NCBI RefSeq assembly: GCF_040807025.1 | Contig: NC_090981.1 | Coordinates: 39,659,817 to 39,723,816, forward strand | From: Struthio camelus | Taxonomy: Eukaryota > Chordata > Aves > Struthioniformes > Struthionidae | DNA length: 64,000 bases | Direction: 5' to 3' | Part shown: positions 13,501 through 28,050 of the stretch, one piece after another | Numbering within the stretch: position 1 is the first letter of the stretch | Layout: every line of letters starts with the position of its first letter | Program-made: the position numbers and the translations under genes | The notes under the pieces: generated by a model | What the model saw: only the letters and a program-made list of their open reading frames with translations | Told to the model about the DNA's origin: nothing | Database searches by the model: none

Positions 13501-15476
13501 GAAACGGTTAAGTCCTATTCTAATTTTGAGGATATGAGACATGAGACAAGGTGTTCATGGCACAGGAAAGACCCAGTCCTCTTTGATTTTGTTTCTCCCA
13601 GATTCCTTACTCAGAGCTAGATATGTGAGGTGGAATTCCAAATGTCTCAGACTGCAGCCATTTTAGAGCCCTCCACTTCTGACAAGATCCTTTAAAGTAA
13701 ACAGTAAAGGCCACAGCATGACAGCAGATTGGCACAGTCCCATGTTGTTCCATCCAATAGCCCAGGAAGCTTCCCAAAAGTCTGAATTCAATTTTCAGGA
13801 TGCTGAATGGTTGCTCGCCTGGTGACAATGTACCAGCAGCTTCATAAGCTTTTTATTTTCCGTTAAGAAACCAATTGCCTTGAGTTTTGGATGAAAATTA
13901 AAACAACCCACCTCCCTCACTGTTTGTTCATTGTTCATAAGCTGTTCTACATTTGTCCTGTTCAGTGAGCTATTGTTCCATAGGGGCACTACAAATCTCT
14001 GAGAGCACAAAGTCAAACCACATTGTAAATAGCACATGGCTTTGTTTAAACCAGAGTGTACCCCGTGGCTTGAGCTGGAGAGGCAGCCTGGTGGAGCAGC
14101 AAACTGACCTACCTAGTTTATCACAGTCATTAGATATTGTCTGCTGTATTCTGGTGCCAGGTAATTGTTTGCTTTATTTATATTTTATTTTTGAAACTAC
14201 AGCAACATAAAAGGCTTCACCACACTAAATTGTCACTGTTACAAGGACGCTTTAAGGGCTTCCATCCACTAGTTAAAACAACATTGTCCTGTTAAGCTCT
14301 GCTAGCAAATGTTCCCCCATTATTACAGTCTCTAAACACAGGCTGCTGATGCCCTCTGCTGCTACATTGCTGTTGGGCTTTTTGTTCTTTCTGCAGAAAG
14401 AGAAATTAAGCTACTAGGTATCATTTTCTCTCCTAATAAACATGTGTGTCTTGTCAACAAGCTATTGCAAATAGTTTCCAACCTAGAAATCTATTACCAG
14501 GCAACAGAGCAAACTGTTCATCACAACACTCTTCTTTTCAGTTTAAATTGCAAGTTTTCTTTTTTTTTTCCTAAGAAAGATATCATGCTGTGTCAGTATT
14601 TCAGTAATTCATACAGTATGATGGAACAGATAGAAGGAAATTATAATAAAATACCAGTCATCAAATACTTTAATTCAACTGTAATTTACAAAAATCACTC
14701 TAGGTTGTTACGATGACCTGAATATATATTGTCTATTTGAATAAGAGCATTATTTTAAACTTTTCTGCAACAGATAATAACATGACAAATCTTACTTGTA
14801 CTATACAGTGTTAAATACTGTCCCCATTGCCTTCAAGAAGAGCAGAAACAGTCCGATTTTGTGTCCTTCATGCTATGCTATCTTTTTCTTCAGACGAATG
14901 TATACTATATAAAGCAGGACACACATTTTCATTAGAAGTTCATTTGCAGGAAGCTGTGACAGCCCAAGGCAGCTGTAACTTCTTGTTCTCCAAGGGCCAA
15001 AAGTACAAATGACTCTTAACAAGGCTCTAGGAAGTGCTGCACAAAAGAAAACATACTGCAGATACCATTGCGTGGGAGATCCCAAACGAGTGGAGGAGGA
15101 TAGGCTGCCAGCCACCTGGGACTTGGCATAGCTGGACACCTTCCTGCTGCCGGCAGGAGTGACAAGTAGAGGGTGAAAGCAGTTAGGTGTCATGAAGCAG
15201 TAACCCTTTGCTCACCTAGACTTACACTGAGAAGGAACACCCCCCCCCAACACATGTACATACATGTAACGTATAAATATGCACATGCCAGCATACAGTG
15301 CAGCGCTCCTTGCACACCCAAAAGCAAGTTGAATTTGGCACTGTCTTGAGCATCAGACCATCTGGTTATAGCTCTGGCAACAGGAAGGAAAGCACAGCAA
15401 CCAGTGGGGTAGAGATTTGCTGCTTTCTTTCATTTTGTCACTCACAGCTCCTAGGAAGCTAACTTTTCTGATCACC

Positions 15477-15491
15477 AAAAAAAAAAAAAAA
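15477..15491. repeat. A15 homopolymer
   Basis: Fifteen consecutive A are seen. A separate run of nine C lies 230 bases upstream at 15240-15248. Confidence 0.9.
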
Positions 15492-18400
15492 CCATCAGGG
15501 ATGAAGAGATTTCTTTCTTCTCTGTGTATAAGTGAACTTAGCCAGCATAGAACATGAAGCTCGTATCCTCTCTACAGCAATGAGGAGAAGTCAGCTCTGT
15601 GGGAGCATTGTCACCCATTTTTGATCTGAGCAGTTAGCCAAAATTTGGGGACAAACATGTTGTTTCCATTAGGAGAAGTAATTGATGAAGAAATCAGATA
15701 TTTCCCTGATGCACTCCTATTTTCCTAAAGAGAATGTACAAAGCCCTATTTCCCTTCCCCCATTGTGTTCAACCAGCAGGAGACAAGATTTTTTTGTTCA
15801 AAACTCCGAAACGTTTTCCAGCAAGGACTCTTCCTGAAAACTGCTTCTACCCTTTTCCTCACAGATACATCGCAAATGTGGCTTTGGCTGTCTACAGTCT
15901 TTCTCACTGACTTTTCTGCCTGCGTATCTGTGTTGCTTTTAATGCTTCTTGCTGGGCATAGAAGACACATCCCCTGCTCACCCAGTAGTGGTCTCTCCCC
16001 AGCTGCTCAGCATGGTTTTTTGTTAGAAATTACCACCCCCTCAAGTGTGCCAGCTGAGCTGTTTGCATGAGTGGTTCTTGGTTCCTGTCAGCATGCAGGC
16101 TTAAACACATAAGAAAGTAGGTCTTTGCTACCTACTTATTTTCAACTAAAATACATTAAGCAGACACACAAGCAGTGCCACCATCAGATAGACCTTTGAG
16201 GGCAAAACTTCAGCAAATAGGCAAGGATGAGGAGCTGGGAGTTGGTTGAAGATGGCACCTTCTTCCACTGGCAGGGCTGAACTGAGGTAAGGATATTTCT
16301 GCACAGCCTCCTCCCTCTGTCTGTCACACACATACATGTGCACACACAGTTCAGCAAGACAATGTTTAGGTCCGTGTATTTGCATTCTGCCCTTAGTGCA
16401 GGCAGTCTAGTTACAGAGCTCAGCCTGCTGACTAGCCTTGTGCCTAGCTTGCATTTTTCAGATGAAGCAGTTAGCTGCCACCAACTACTTTGGGAAGAAG
16501 CTTTCTTGCTTTTTCATCTTTCCCCTGAACAGAGGACAGCTCTCTACCTCCTAGATATAAGATTTCACTCTGATCCTAGCACTGTATTTTAGTAGCACCT
16601 CAAATAGTACCCCTGAAGAAGCATTTTCTGTCAGTGCTCAGTCCCTGAAATATAGATTTCTTCTAGTTAGCAGCTAGTAAGCTAAGAGCTGATAACCAGG
16701 TGAAGAAAGCAACTCAGAGAGATGATTCTTCCCTCAGAGCACAAAGAACTCTGTCTCATAGAAGAAAATAAAATCTCAAAACAAAGCAAAATAAATAAAC
16801 CTTCCCTCACTTCTGCTTACTACACACAGCTGTAAATTCAGTGCTTTCTGAAGAAGGTCAGGGAGTCCATCTACTAATGGGTTTCCTGCCTAAGGGAATT
16901 TACAGGGAGAGTATGTTTGATGGACAAGGGCCATCATGGGTGAAAACAATTTGACAGCACAAAAGATGAAAGTGGAGAGTGAGCAGAGCAGCTCAGAGCT
17001 ACATCCTTTGAGGACATGTCATGATAATCGCTCAGACTAAAGAAATAGACCCATATACTTCTGGCAACTACATTTGAACAAAGAAAGATCCTTGAAGAAA
17101 TGCAGCTGACAAGGACTGACATAAAAACTGCATGACACAGCTCCAAGTGAAAAACAGGAGAGGGAGGGAGGAGTGGGCACATTTGTGGTGAAGTGCTAAT
17201 ATAATAAGGAAGGAGATACCATTCTGAAAGCCTTTGAGGTAAACAAAAAATAGATTTATGGGGGACTTGGTAAACCTTTTAAGATTATGAAGGGCACTAA
17301 AAAATTGATCAAATCTGTTTTTTTTTCCTTTTTGACCACTCACCACAAAATGGACACATTAAGAGCTGGTGAAAAAGACCACATGGAGAAAGTGCACAAG
17401 TCTTTTTTGGAACTACAGGTACCACATACTCTGAAAGCCACCCACTGATTCTTTATCTAAACATCACCTATCTATTTATCTGTCTGTAGTTTGAAATTGC
17501 TTTGATCACACTCTCTTATTCTGTCCCTGCACTCTCTCTCATCTGTGTCATGTGCTGCTCTGTCAGCAGGACTATGAATGGTAGTGAACACTGTGATTCC
17601 ACCTGTATATGACAAAATCCTAACCATTTGCTTAATCTTAATTGTTTGCTGAAGGTAGATGCACTTGTTTCATTTAAGAATTGATTTTGAAATCCAGTTA
17701 CCAAAGCCTACTTTGTGTGGCTATACCAGCATGCACTGTCCTTTAAATGGATACTATGCATCCAAATAAAAACATATGCCTATGAATATAGGAGTTACTT
17801 TCCTGCAGTATGGGGAATTCATCTGATATAAGCAGTGATTTTTACGTCCCACTAGGCTGACAACCATATCGCTACCAGGTGTGATGTCTGCATGCTTAAA
17901 TGCATGCTTTGACATAACCTAAAGGTTTAGCTGCACAAGCAATATTTTTGCTTTGCTCCTCATGGCTCCAGAGCAGTGGGAAGCAGTGAAAACAATATCA
18001 TCTAAGGAAATCTCACTGTCGGTCTCCACTTGGCAAATACTTTCAGACTGTTTCTGTCACTTTTTGCAAAATGGGTTTTTTTGCTCGCAATAAACTCACA
18101 CAGCTGGCAACTTATTTGCCTTTCTCATGTTTCACCCCATAGTATAAGCATTGTTTCGCCCTTCCTCACAGGCCACTCTGTTTCTCATTACTCTATGTTT
18201 GTCTCTTGTTTCAAACATGGTAACTAAGTCCAATTCCTACTATGCTTTCAACTTTCATCATTGCCTCTTTTCTGGTTTACTACCACAGAAGATGCCATTC
18301 GGGCAGCACGCTATAATTCCATCACTGGCTCCGTAACATGTGTGTTTTAAATGTATTGTCATTCAGCCTGCTATAAGGAGGAATCAGATACCAGAACTGA

Positions 18401-21400
18401 GATACTTAAATTTCTTTGAAAATTTGGGTCCAAGGTGAATGCACTAGTTTCCTTCCCACAGAAACAAAGGCAGAGAGGGAGGTACCTACTCCACTCACAT
18501 GGAGTGGGAGTATGGTCAGGATGCAGGCTCAGCCATAGGAACTTGTGAGCTCTTTTTGGTCTTGCAGTTTAGATGACATAGTTATTTCACCAGTTGCCAA
18601 AAGGCAAAATGAAGATTTCCAAGCTCAGAGGCATGCTGAGAGAATAACAGACAGTTATGCACGCTGAAACAAGGACTGGGGAGGAAAAGTAACTGAGACA
18701 GACTGAGTGAAAGTGTAGGACCAGGTAAAATGCACAACAGAAGATTTATAAAACTGTTGTGGAAGTCTGTTCCTCCTCTTCTTGCTCGTGCCTCCCTGGA
18801 ATGGGAACAATCTACAGTCACTTTTCACGTGCTAGGTACGGCCGTGTTCATCATGTACTGCGTGACTGACAAGCTATCTCCTTTACTGTGTTCATAGAGC
18901 TGTTTTCCAGATTAAGTTTGACAGGCATTTCAGTCAAGCACCCTCTTCTAAGCACTGAGAATAACTCTGAAGAATGAGGCCTCAAGAAGGTGTTGACACT
19001 TGTTCTGTCATATAAGTTTCTCAGGTTGAACAATATTGACTGGAAGTCTTTCAAGTGTTGCCCATTAGCATAAGCTGCTACTGAGCAACATTATTTTTCA
19101 TACGAAAGCACTAAAACCCTGTGTGCAATTTATTCACATTATGCATTTATGCATACAATTTATTTTCAAAAATAACAGGTAAGAACTGTTCATTTATATC
19201 AGGTTAGAAACAGTCGGTTAAGGTAGCACCTTTCATTTTACTCTAAGATTTAGACTGCAAATTTTCAAAAGACTTATGGAAGATAGGAACCAAGGCTACT
19301 CTTCAAAGGTTGTGGACACCTGACATAGTTAGTTCCTGAAAGGGTACCTGATGTCTTAAGTGGTGTTTATAAAATCAGGGTATCTCCTATAGAATTCTTT
19401 CCTCATTTCTTAATGACTTAATAATCTGACACGTAAACTGATAAGCAAGTCAAAGAAAGAGTACCATTAGAAAACCTTAGGAAACTAGAATCCCTATCCG
19501 GCCATCTCCCTGCCTAGACACTGCTTTAGCAGGCAGTCCTGCTGCCTGTCCTGGCCAGTTTAATTACCCTGTTAGAGGTTAGAGCCTAATATTTGGTGAC
19601 AGAACATCAAACATGGTCATCTATGTTGGGCGGTTTGAACACATGTCTTTGTCTGCACAAACTTCAGCTCCCTTTTGGAGGGTGCAGTCACAGCAAACAG
19701 CTGATCACATTCTCCCATGAGCTGAACTTGAAGCTTCCTAATCTAATCCTTTGAAACTGGATAGAAATTAAATTGTTGGCCACCGACAGAAGAGCCAGTT
19801 CAAAGCACAATGGTTTTGCAGGCATTTTCCATGGAGAATTTTGTAAGGATAGTAAACAATTAAATGTTCGTTTTAATTTTCTTTCCTTTCTTTTCTTCTT
19901 TCCAAAAGAAAACAACTGCTGCCATGCTGGCTTGATTAGAAAATTTAACTCCCTGAAACTTGCTGGTGATTTTGAGATGGGGTTTTGGGACGTGGAAAAA
20001 GTTGGTCAATGAATTAAGTAAAATATTTTCTATGTTATTTTCTATGGGTTTTGGTTCAGTTTGATTTGGTTTTCTTTATAACTGAGTGCACCCACAGTCC
20101 CTTGGTTACAGGGCAATGTCCCCTCTACTGTGGCACTGTACCCTACTCCAGTGGTATGTTAGCTTAGGAGCAGGCAGTACTGAAGACTTCCAATTTACAA
20201 ATTCAAATGGGTGCAATGAATTGAAGAAGTTTCTTTATAAACAATATCTAAGCAATGGGTTAACCCTCTCCACGGAGTTTTTCTAAATTCATTCCAAGAA
20301 GAGATATCCTCATACTCCAGAATAAATAGAAATGTGAACCCACAGAAAACCCTGGCTCCTCAAAGAGCTACATGAATTTCAGCACAGGTACATAAACTCT
20401 GGTAGATCGGTATCTCAGGGACAATCAGAAACCTATTTTGGGGGAAAAGAGCAAAGGAGGTGGCCATAATAACACAGTCATAGGCCTTCAGCGTGGTGGC
20501 CAAAGCACAGCCCCTAGGATGACTGTGGACGCTAGAGGCAGTCAGCATTCATTCAAAGTAGCAAATGGACAGCAGGATTGAGTGGTTGAAAAGAAAAGCT
20601 TTGTATGATAACCATTAGGTGCCTGTACTTATTTCTGCTTGAAGGTACCCACTCAATTAAACGCTCAGTAGAGAAACAGCTACATTTACCATGCTCCTCT
20701 TTGTGTAGCACAGGCTTAGAAAGCATTTACATTTTGAAATCTAAAAATATAGTTTCACATCAATGATTCCTTTGTAACCTGTGAAATTAATAATGGCAAG
20801 TTAATAAAGGCTAACTCAGTTCTCTCTCAGACAAGAAGGTCAGGTCTGGTTTTAATCATTAGTCTAGGCCAAAAATATTGTCCAGTTGCAACCCAGATGC
20901 AGACAGCACTGGGGTCACAGAGAGCTAAGGAGCACAGGTGAATTATAAAATTCCACCCCTCTCCCTCCCCTAGTTTCTAAGCAGTTTGAGAAGGAAGTTT
21001 AATTGTAAAATTAAATATTCTTGAGCAACCCTATGTCAAAATTAAGCCAGTAAACATATTTTACAACTTTCTGTTAATAATCTTTTTCATTTGCCTTTAC
21101 AACCAGAAAGGGACTACATAAGTAACTTTCTTTTTTAAATGCTCATTGTACTTGGCTGTGAGCCAATTACCTAGACTTATTTTCTCTGAATTTCACATCA
21201 AATGTTCAAAGTGATTTCTAAGGTCAGAACTACTCAAGATGAAGAGAACGCTGATCTTGGCCCACCAGTTCTACATAATCGATTTATAACTATTATTTGC
21301 CTCCACTGAAAGCAAAGCACTGGTGTAGGGCCTAGTTCAGCACAACACTTGAAGCACACACCTACCTTTAACTTCAGTGGAGCTTCACTACGTGCAAATG

Positions 21401-21878
21401 TAGCTACACCAACTATTGCCTTAACACTTTTTTCCCCATAATTTGCATTTCATGTGATTCCCAGTGAAGGCAGTGGGAGTTTACAGTTGCCCAGCAGCTC
21501 CTGGATCAGGCACTTCCACATACGTTAAATGATTTGCTCCCTTTTTCTTCATCTAAGCCTACCTTTCAGATTGGAGGTCTGTAATTACGTATGTCAAATG
21601 TGCATGCATTTACTGTCATTACAGAAAAGTTAAGAGGTCTGTTAGCTGTAATATGCCTTTTGTGCAAAGTAAATGTCTACTTTTCCACAGGTTATCAGAC
21701 ATTTCTCATTAAAAAATCAAGCACTGAGCTTTGAAAAAAGCTAGTAATAAATTAAAAGCATGACTCAGAAGAATTCTGAAGAGGTAACGCATGCTGCTTG
21801 ACCCGGTTCACTTGCCAGACCTTATCCCTCATGAAAAGTGCTGTTCATTACGAAAGTAAGCAGGCTTTGCCTAGAATC

Positions 21879-21894
21879 TTTTTTTTTTTTTTTT
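21879..21894. repeat. T16 homopolymer
   Basis: Sixteen consecutive T are seen. No adjacent retroposon body was recognised. Confidence 0.9.
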
Positions 21895-22281
21895 AGTGAA
21901 CAGGATCCAGAGTTCTTTGTTCAAGAAAAATACTAATTTTAATAAAATCAAAATATTATCGTCAAGCTAAACAATGACTATTTGAAAATAAACTGTACAT
22001 CAAAAGGTAAGCAGAATTAATGTTGCGAACAATCCTGCAACATAGCTAGTGGCATTGCCTTTGTTCTGCAATGTAATTGCAATTTCCTAACAAATTTTCC
22101 TCTAAAAGCAGTAAATTGCCCACCTCCATTCAAAGATTTCAGCCTCCTAACTCCAGAGACAATCACCTTTAGCAAGCTACTAAGTTGTTTTAACATGTTT
22201 TAACACCTAGGAATCTGCTGTGTATGAAAAAACTCAGCAGGAGAGCAAAACATAAGTACTTAAGTCTCTGCAGGTTTTAAG

Positions 22282-22319
22282 CATAATTGCAATTGTGGGA
22301 TGTTGGGATTGCAATTATG
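22282..22319. repeat. 12-bp inverted repeat with 14-nt loop
   Basis: CATAATTGCAAT (22282-22293) and ATTGCAATTATG (22308-22319) are perfect reverse complements. The same segment also reads as a direct repeat of ATTGCAATT(G/A)TGGGA. Confidence 0.95.
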
Positions 22320-25300
22320 GGAATGGTTATTCTCACCAAACACTACTTTGGCTTGTCCTTTAGACTCAGTGAAAAGAAAAAGTACATACACAGTATTTCA
22401 GTGAGTTGTTGTTGAACCGTTGTTGAATTCAGCCCAGGGTTTGTACAACCCTGCTGAATTAAAAACATAACTGATCATTACGCAGTCTGTTGTACAGAGC
22501 AAGTCATATGTTCATTATACTGCAGATACAGGTAGAATATGCCACAGAGGAAAAAGCTCAAATAAAATTCTACAGCTTGGCGTTCCCAATAGTCCAGGTT
22601 GATGAAGAGCCAAAAATTAGAACTCTTACAGATCTTGACCAGCCTTTTGTTTTTCAGTAGCTGTCATTCCAAACGAAGCCTTAAATACAGACATCTTGTC
22701 CTCATGACAAAATCTGCCCAGTACCAGAACTCAAAGTCACACAGCTCATCCATGATTTGTCATTTTCAGGTGTAGCCTGCTAGCTTACAAAAAAGCTTGC
22801 ATTTTTTCGAGAGAAACTGTGCATACAGCACAGAGCTGACCTAAATATTTCAATTTTTACTAGGCAATCATTTTGTTTTCACAGAAATCATTCTATTTTT
22901 TGATTGCTCAAAAATATTACAATAACCCTCTTCCTCTCTAACACAGTTTACAGAAAAAAACCAATACCTACTTGTGGCAAGACCGTAGGGTTAGAACTTG
23001 TGGCTGAGAAACACTTATGTGTTTTTATCAATACAGGGCCAGCATTGAAAAAAAAAATGGCGAATCTGCCTAGAGTTTTTCCTTTATCAATTGTACAAAT
23101 AACACAAACGAAAACAAACAAGCCACTCCTATAATTTAAAACCACTAGAGTTTTCTGGGTATTCAGAATCGAACCAAAAACCTGATTCTGAGTTTATATG
23201 TTGAACCTAGATTCTGCCAAATATTCTGATAATATGGAGCCCTCAGCTTATGAATTTGTTGATGCAAAATTAAGAGAGTTTACAAAGATTCACACTCTAA
23301 CCTTATAGCTGTGAGTAACAACCTCAGCCCTTTTGAAATAGCTAACTTTGGGGACACATAAATAAGTTACCCGTAGGTAAAGTAGGGTGTGAATTCACAC
23401 CCTCAGCTATTTTATGTGATGGCCATCCTTGTCCACCCCTTCACACTGCAATGCTCTCCAGTAAGTGTGAAGTAATCTACTTCTCTCTCATTGCAAGATA
23501 GATAATTAAAATAGATGGTGTTTAATGTCTGTCACTAACTGCAGCTCCATGGGAGTAGGATCACTAAAGTCTTTCTGAAGTTAGCAGGTGTCATGTGATT
23601 AAAACACTCAACAGTTCTTTGGAAATTCACTCTAAAGCTCTTAATAATTACTTTTTGATGGTTAACATAGCGAAGTTGCTGTTTTCTAAACCATCAATGC
23701 AAAAGAAAAAGGAAAACTGCCCCCAGGGCTATGGATTGGAAGTGACCCAGAGCAGCCCCTGGCTCATTGCCTAGTCCACTCAAACACTTCAAGTCTGAAA
23801 ACTCACTCGAAACCCAGATACAATTAGTTCTGCTGTCTCCTTAACAAAGGTAGTGGGAGAGAAAGAAGTAGAAAGTGCAAAGAGATAAAAAAGAAAGAAA
23901 GAGTTAAAGGAAAAAAACAGACAGAGGGCCTCCAGCAAGTCAAATACGCTGCATTGGGCATTGGCTGCTTTGGGCAGACATTTAGAAGAAGGCAATCACT
24001 GCAGCTGCACTTTGTGTTGAAAGGAATGACTGTGCATAGAGTAGAGAAATAACTGATCACTCACATGCTGGGCTGAGGGACGAAGCAGGAAGGTGTAGAT
24101 ATCTCAGCCTCTAATGAACTACTTTGGTTGACAAACAGGGGCATCCATTCCAGCCTCTCAGCAGATGGGTTTGCCTCCTTTTCCCTCTGTCAAAGAGGTT
24201 CGTTGTCCTGACCTACTGACATAAAGGTACACAAAAACTGGCCCCGTTTATTTTGCTAAAAGTCCGTGAGTGGAGCAGACCAGTTATGACAACCCAAGGT
24301 GGGCCTCCATATGAGAATGCAGTGCCATGCCAAGATCCCATACCTGCTCTGAGCTAGCTGACCTAGGATTTAACTGCCCAGAGTGAAGAGGTATGTTAGT
24401 GCAGCCCTATTTTGCTAGTACAGAGGCCAATATTTTGCTTTGTACTGCACTACATGCCCTGTAAGCACATTCTTAGACTACTCAGTTCCCAACTTTGCCC
24501 ATCTTATGAGAGCAACTGCAGTGCCAATAACCTGAGGGTTGATATTGCACCAATAGTTTACGGACACAAAAAGGGAGTCACATGGGAGGAGATCTGGTCC
24601 AAACAATGAAGTATTTTCATACTCTCAAATATTACTGGGAAGCTGTAGAATCACTATTTCCTGCAATCATAATGCATCATTATGAGTTTTGATGATTAAA
24701 ATTATGAGCAAAGAAAGGGAAAAAAGCAGGTTCTAAAACAATACAGGGATGGTATTTGTTTCATATAGTTTCTAACAGAAGGAGTAAAACAAATAATATT
24801 CTGAAGATGTCTAAATAAATGCATGTACCATGAGTATGAAATTCTATAGTACCAGCACAAAACAAAGATCTTTTTCTGACTAAACACACTAATTCTCTCG
24901 CAAACTAAGAGTTCAATACTACGTACACAGTTGTGACAGCAGAGTAACTAATGTCAAAGATTATGATACAAATAAATGTGGTAGCAATTTATTCTAATCT
25001 GGGACCTCCCTGCATGTTTAGCAAAGGACCTTTATCTATTAAAAAACTGAATAATATCCTCTTCTGTATTCGCTCATTTGATGGGACTTTCTAAACCACT
25101 CAGCACTAGCCTAATTTTGCTTCTTTTGGGGCAGAACTGGAATAGCAATGAGACACTCTGAAAATCCTACCCATATTGTACTGAATGATGAAGGTATGAC
25201 TTTCTCTCTCCCTACAGAAAGGAAAATTTGAAATTTTTATTTTATTAAGGGCAAAAAAGGAGAAGAAAAGACCCTTTTTAGAGAAAGATAAAAAGGGGTT

Positions 25301-26589
25301 TAGAGCAACGGTCTTTCAAGTATTAATATGGGTATCTTAGTTCTTGGATTTCAGCACAAACTCTGGTCTCATTCAGATGCCGTAATTTCCATCGTCACAC
25401 CCTCATTCTCATCTGCCTCTTCCTGCCTTTGCTACTGCGTTCCACATTACCCCTGTCCTTGTGCATTGAGGTAAAATCACTTCATCTAGTGCTGCATCTG
25501 GATAATCCTTAAACTCTATCACATAAAAACCTACTCTTCAAACGATCCCACTAGTTTTCTTTTCTCTTTTGGTTTCTCAAGTTAAAGAAGTGCAGTTGCC
25601 TTATTACTGCCAAGTCTAACACAATTCTACTTTAATTAATACTTGTATGATTCCTTCATTGTGTCTTCAGATTATTGCTGGTTATTGATCAACTCTTTTC
25701 AACTCCTTACTAACCTCTGCTTTCCCCTTATTTCTTTTTGAAGTGATTATTCATCCGAGTAGATTTAAAGGCTTTCTTTGCAAGTTATTATCCTTCATTA
25801 GCAATGCAAGTCCTAAACAGGCTGGCACCTTTGACTTAGAACTCCAAGGATTTTCTCTGCTCAAGTTCTCAACCTTATCAGACCTCTACCAACTAGCTTC
25901 TTACAGTTCTCAGTGCTTGAAACTGTAAGCCCTTCTTATAGACCTGTCTTTTGTCAATACAGTCACATCTACTCACAGGCTTCTGTAAAATTTCTGCATC
26001 TCCCTTATGACCTGGACTATATGCCATGACAATTAATCGAGCAACCTCATTTTTATTCAGTGGCCTCTACAGCTGTCAGCTCTTCATGTGGTCTGCCTTA
26101 TCCTCGTTAAACACAAGTATCCCGCCTCTAACATGGCACTGGGGCAGTATAGCTCCGCAGCATATCTAGTCCCATTCAGGTTATAGCTTAGTGTTATACA
26201 TTGTCCTCAATGAAACCAGTTAGATAAAAGGCATGGCTTCTGCTATGTTCCTGCCATCAGCCACCAGCAGAACAAAAGTCCATATACCTAATGTTTTAAG
26301 AGAGACAAAATATCTCCATACTGGAATACCAGAATTGCCACATTAAATTGCAATTTCAGTGCCAAGGGCTTTAATAAAAATATAAAATCTGAGTGCTGTT
26401 GTATAGCTGGAACAAGCTATACGTTGGATCAGAGTCACTTACTCAAATGTGTATGTCTATTGTGCTGATTAGTACATCTGACCTCCTAGATCATCAAATT
26501 AATGTGAAAAAGGTAAATGCAGTCCTCTGAACATAAGATGAGGTATTTCCGGAAGACAGGTAAGCCATTAATGCAGTTTCATCAAGCAG

Positions 26590-26970
26590 GGATAGAACCT
26601 CCTTTGGAACTGCGCACAGTTCTGCCATCTGTGTTCACATACAAACTGCAACTGGAACAGATATAGAGTTGGATTACTAGGATGATCGGGGAAAAGAGAG
26701 CTGATTTTAGAGAGGATATGTGAAAAGCTTGTTTAGCATATCAAAGTGAACATCAAGAGGGATTATGACTGATCTCCAAAAATACACAAGTGGGTAAACC
26801 TCAGGAAGGAAGAATGGCCATTGAACTAAATGACAGCATTGGCACAGCAACAAAAGGGTATAAACTACCTATGAATATTATTGAATCTCAAATTTGATGG
26901 CTTCTACACATCAGAGCAGCAAGGTTCCTTCCAGCAGAAGCAATGAAGGGCAGAAATTAGGAAGTTTTAA
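26590..26970 (+). mobile_element. Old CR1/L3-like LINE fragment (plus strand)
   Basis: Recognised by the ordered phrases GAACTGCGCACAGTTCTG, ACTGGAACAGATATAGAG, TACTAGGATGATCGGGG, TTGTTTAGCATATCAAAG, GTATAAACTACCTATGAAT and CATCAGAGCAGCAAGGTTCC, which parallel the 3' region of CR1/L3 elements. It overlaps in consensus coordinates with the fragment at 27790-28650, so the two are separate insertions. It is heavily decayed and has no coding potential. Confidence 0.6.
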
Positions 26971-28018
26971 ATCGGTATATAATGAATGAATTGTCAGGAT
27001 AATATGGTAGAGCTGCTTGCCATGATAAAGTCTAAGCCTGATGAAGTAGCCCTTTCTGATCCTCTGTCTTTTACCTTACTATTGGCTTCTCTTAACCATG
27101 TTATATTATTTTGTTATATTTTGTTATTCAGATACATTGCAACTAAAGTCCTGATATTTTCACCTGCTAGTTAATTTGGACAACACGTTTCCAAAGTTTT
27201 TTAAGTTTCTACACTATCAACCATGAGCCCTCTGCCCCTTACAAAACTGTGAAGGCTGATAAATAAATTCTGCCTGTCAAAAGTGCATGAGCCAGGATGG
27301 TTTTTTTTCCACTAGAGAAAAAAAATGACTCATTTTGGATCATATTTTGTTCAGTACAATACAACATATTCCAGTATGATTTGAGAGGTTTTAATCTTTT
27401 TTAAATCATATTTTGGTACCAAAGCATTGTTTTAATACAAATTTTAAATGTTCCAGTATAAAAAATCTTTATTAAATATTTTGGCTTTTTAAAATTTGCC
27501 TGAAACTAAACTCTTGGTTGAATTAATCATAAATTCACAAAGCCTTTTGTTCAACAGAAAAACAGAAAAGTTAGATTTTCAAATAATAATACAAAGTAAT
27601 TCATCCATTCTAATAATATAACTGATGTAATAATATTTTTCTACATGACATTTCACTTGATACCACACAACATTTAATTAAAAAAATAGAATGAAAATAA
27701 CCCACACATGGCACACATTAAATAACAGATTTCTACGGGTAATTGTAAACAGACAACCAACAACAAGTAGATGTGCTTCTACTGCAATTACAGAGATTAG
27801 TGGTTGACCCTACACTATATAACATTCTATGAATGATCCAGAGGAAAAACATAAAATTGTTCCGGATCAACTTGGCAGATGATGGCAGGACTGGGAGAAC
27901 AGTAAATAACAAAGAGAGAACAGGATATTGAGTGAGAATAATCTGGACTGGCAAATACCAACAATACACATCTGAGTCTAAGCAGACATAAAATCATACA
28001 TGTAGGATAAAGAATATA

Positions 28019-28050
28019 CATCATGCTTGCGGGACATCATGCTTGCGGGC
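28019..28050. repeat. 16-bp tandem duplication inside the CR1 fragment
   Basis: The unit CATCATGCTTGCGGG plus one base occurs twice in direct succession (28019-28034 and 28035-28050), differing only in the final base. Its consensus counterpart in CR1 is single, so this is a local duplication after insertion. Confidence 0.9.

Larger units (their letters stand above)
5281..26589. other. Intergenic: only scattered repeat remnants
   Basis: Apart from the short CR1 remnant, the MIR-like pieces, homopolymers and the 22282-22319 hairpin listed separately, I see nothing I can support. The open frames are at most about 120 codons and overlap on both strands. They lack recognisable domains or splice-consistent partners. 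The region 25380-26100 is pyrimidine-rich on the plus strand and could be a decayed retroelement, but no family is recognised. Confidence 0.65.
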
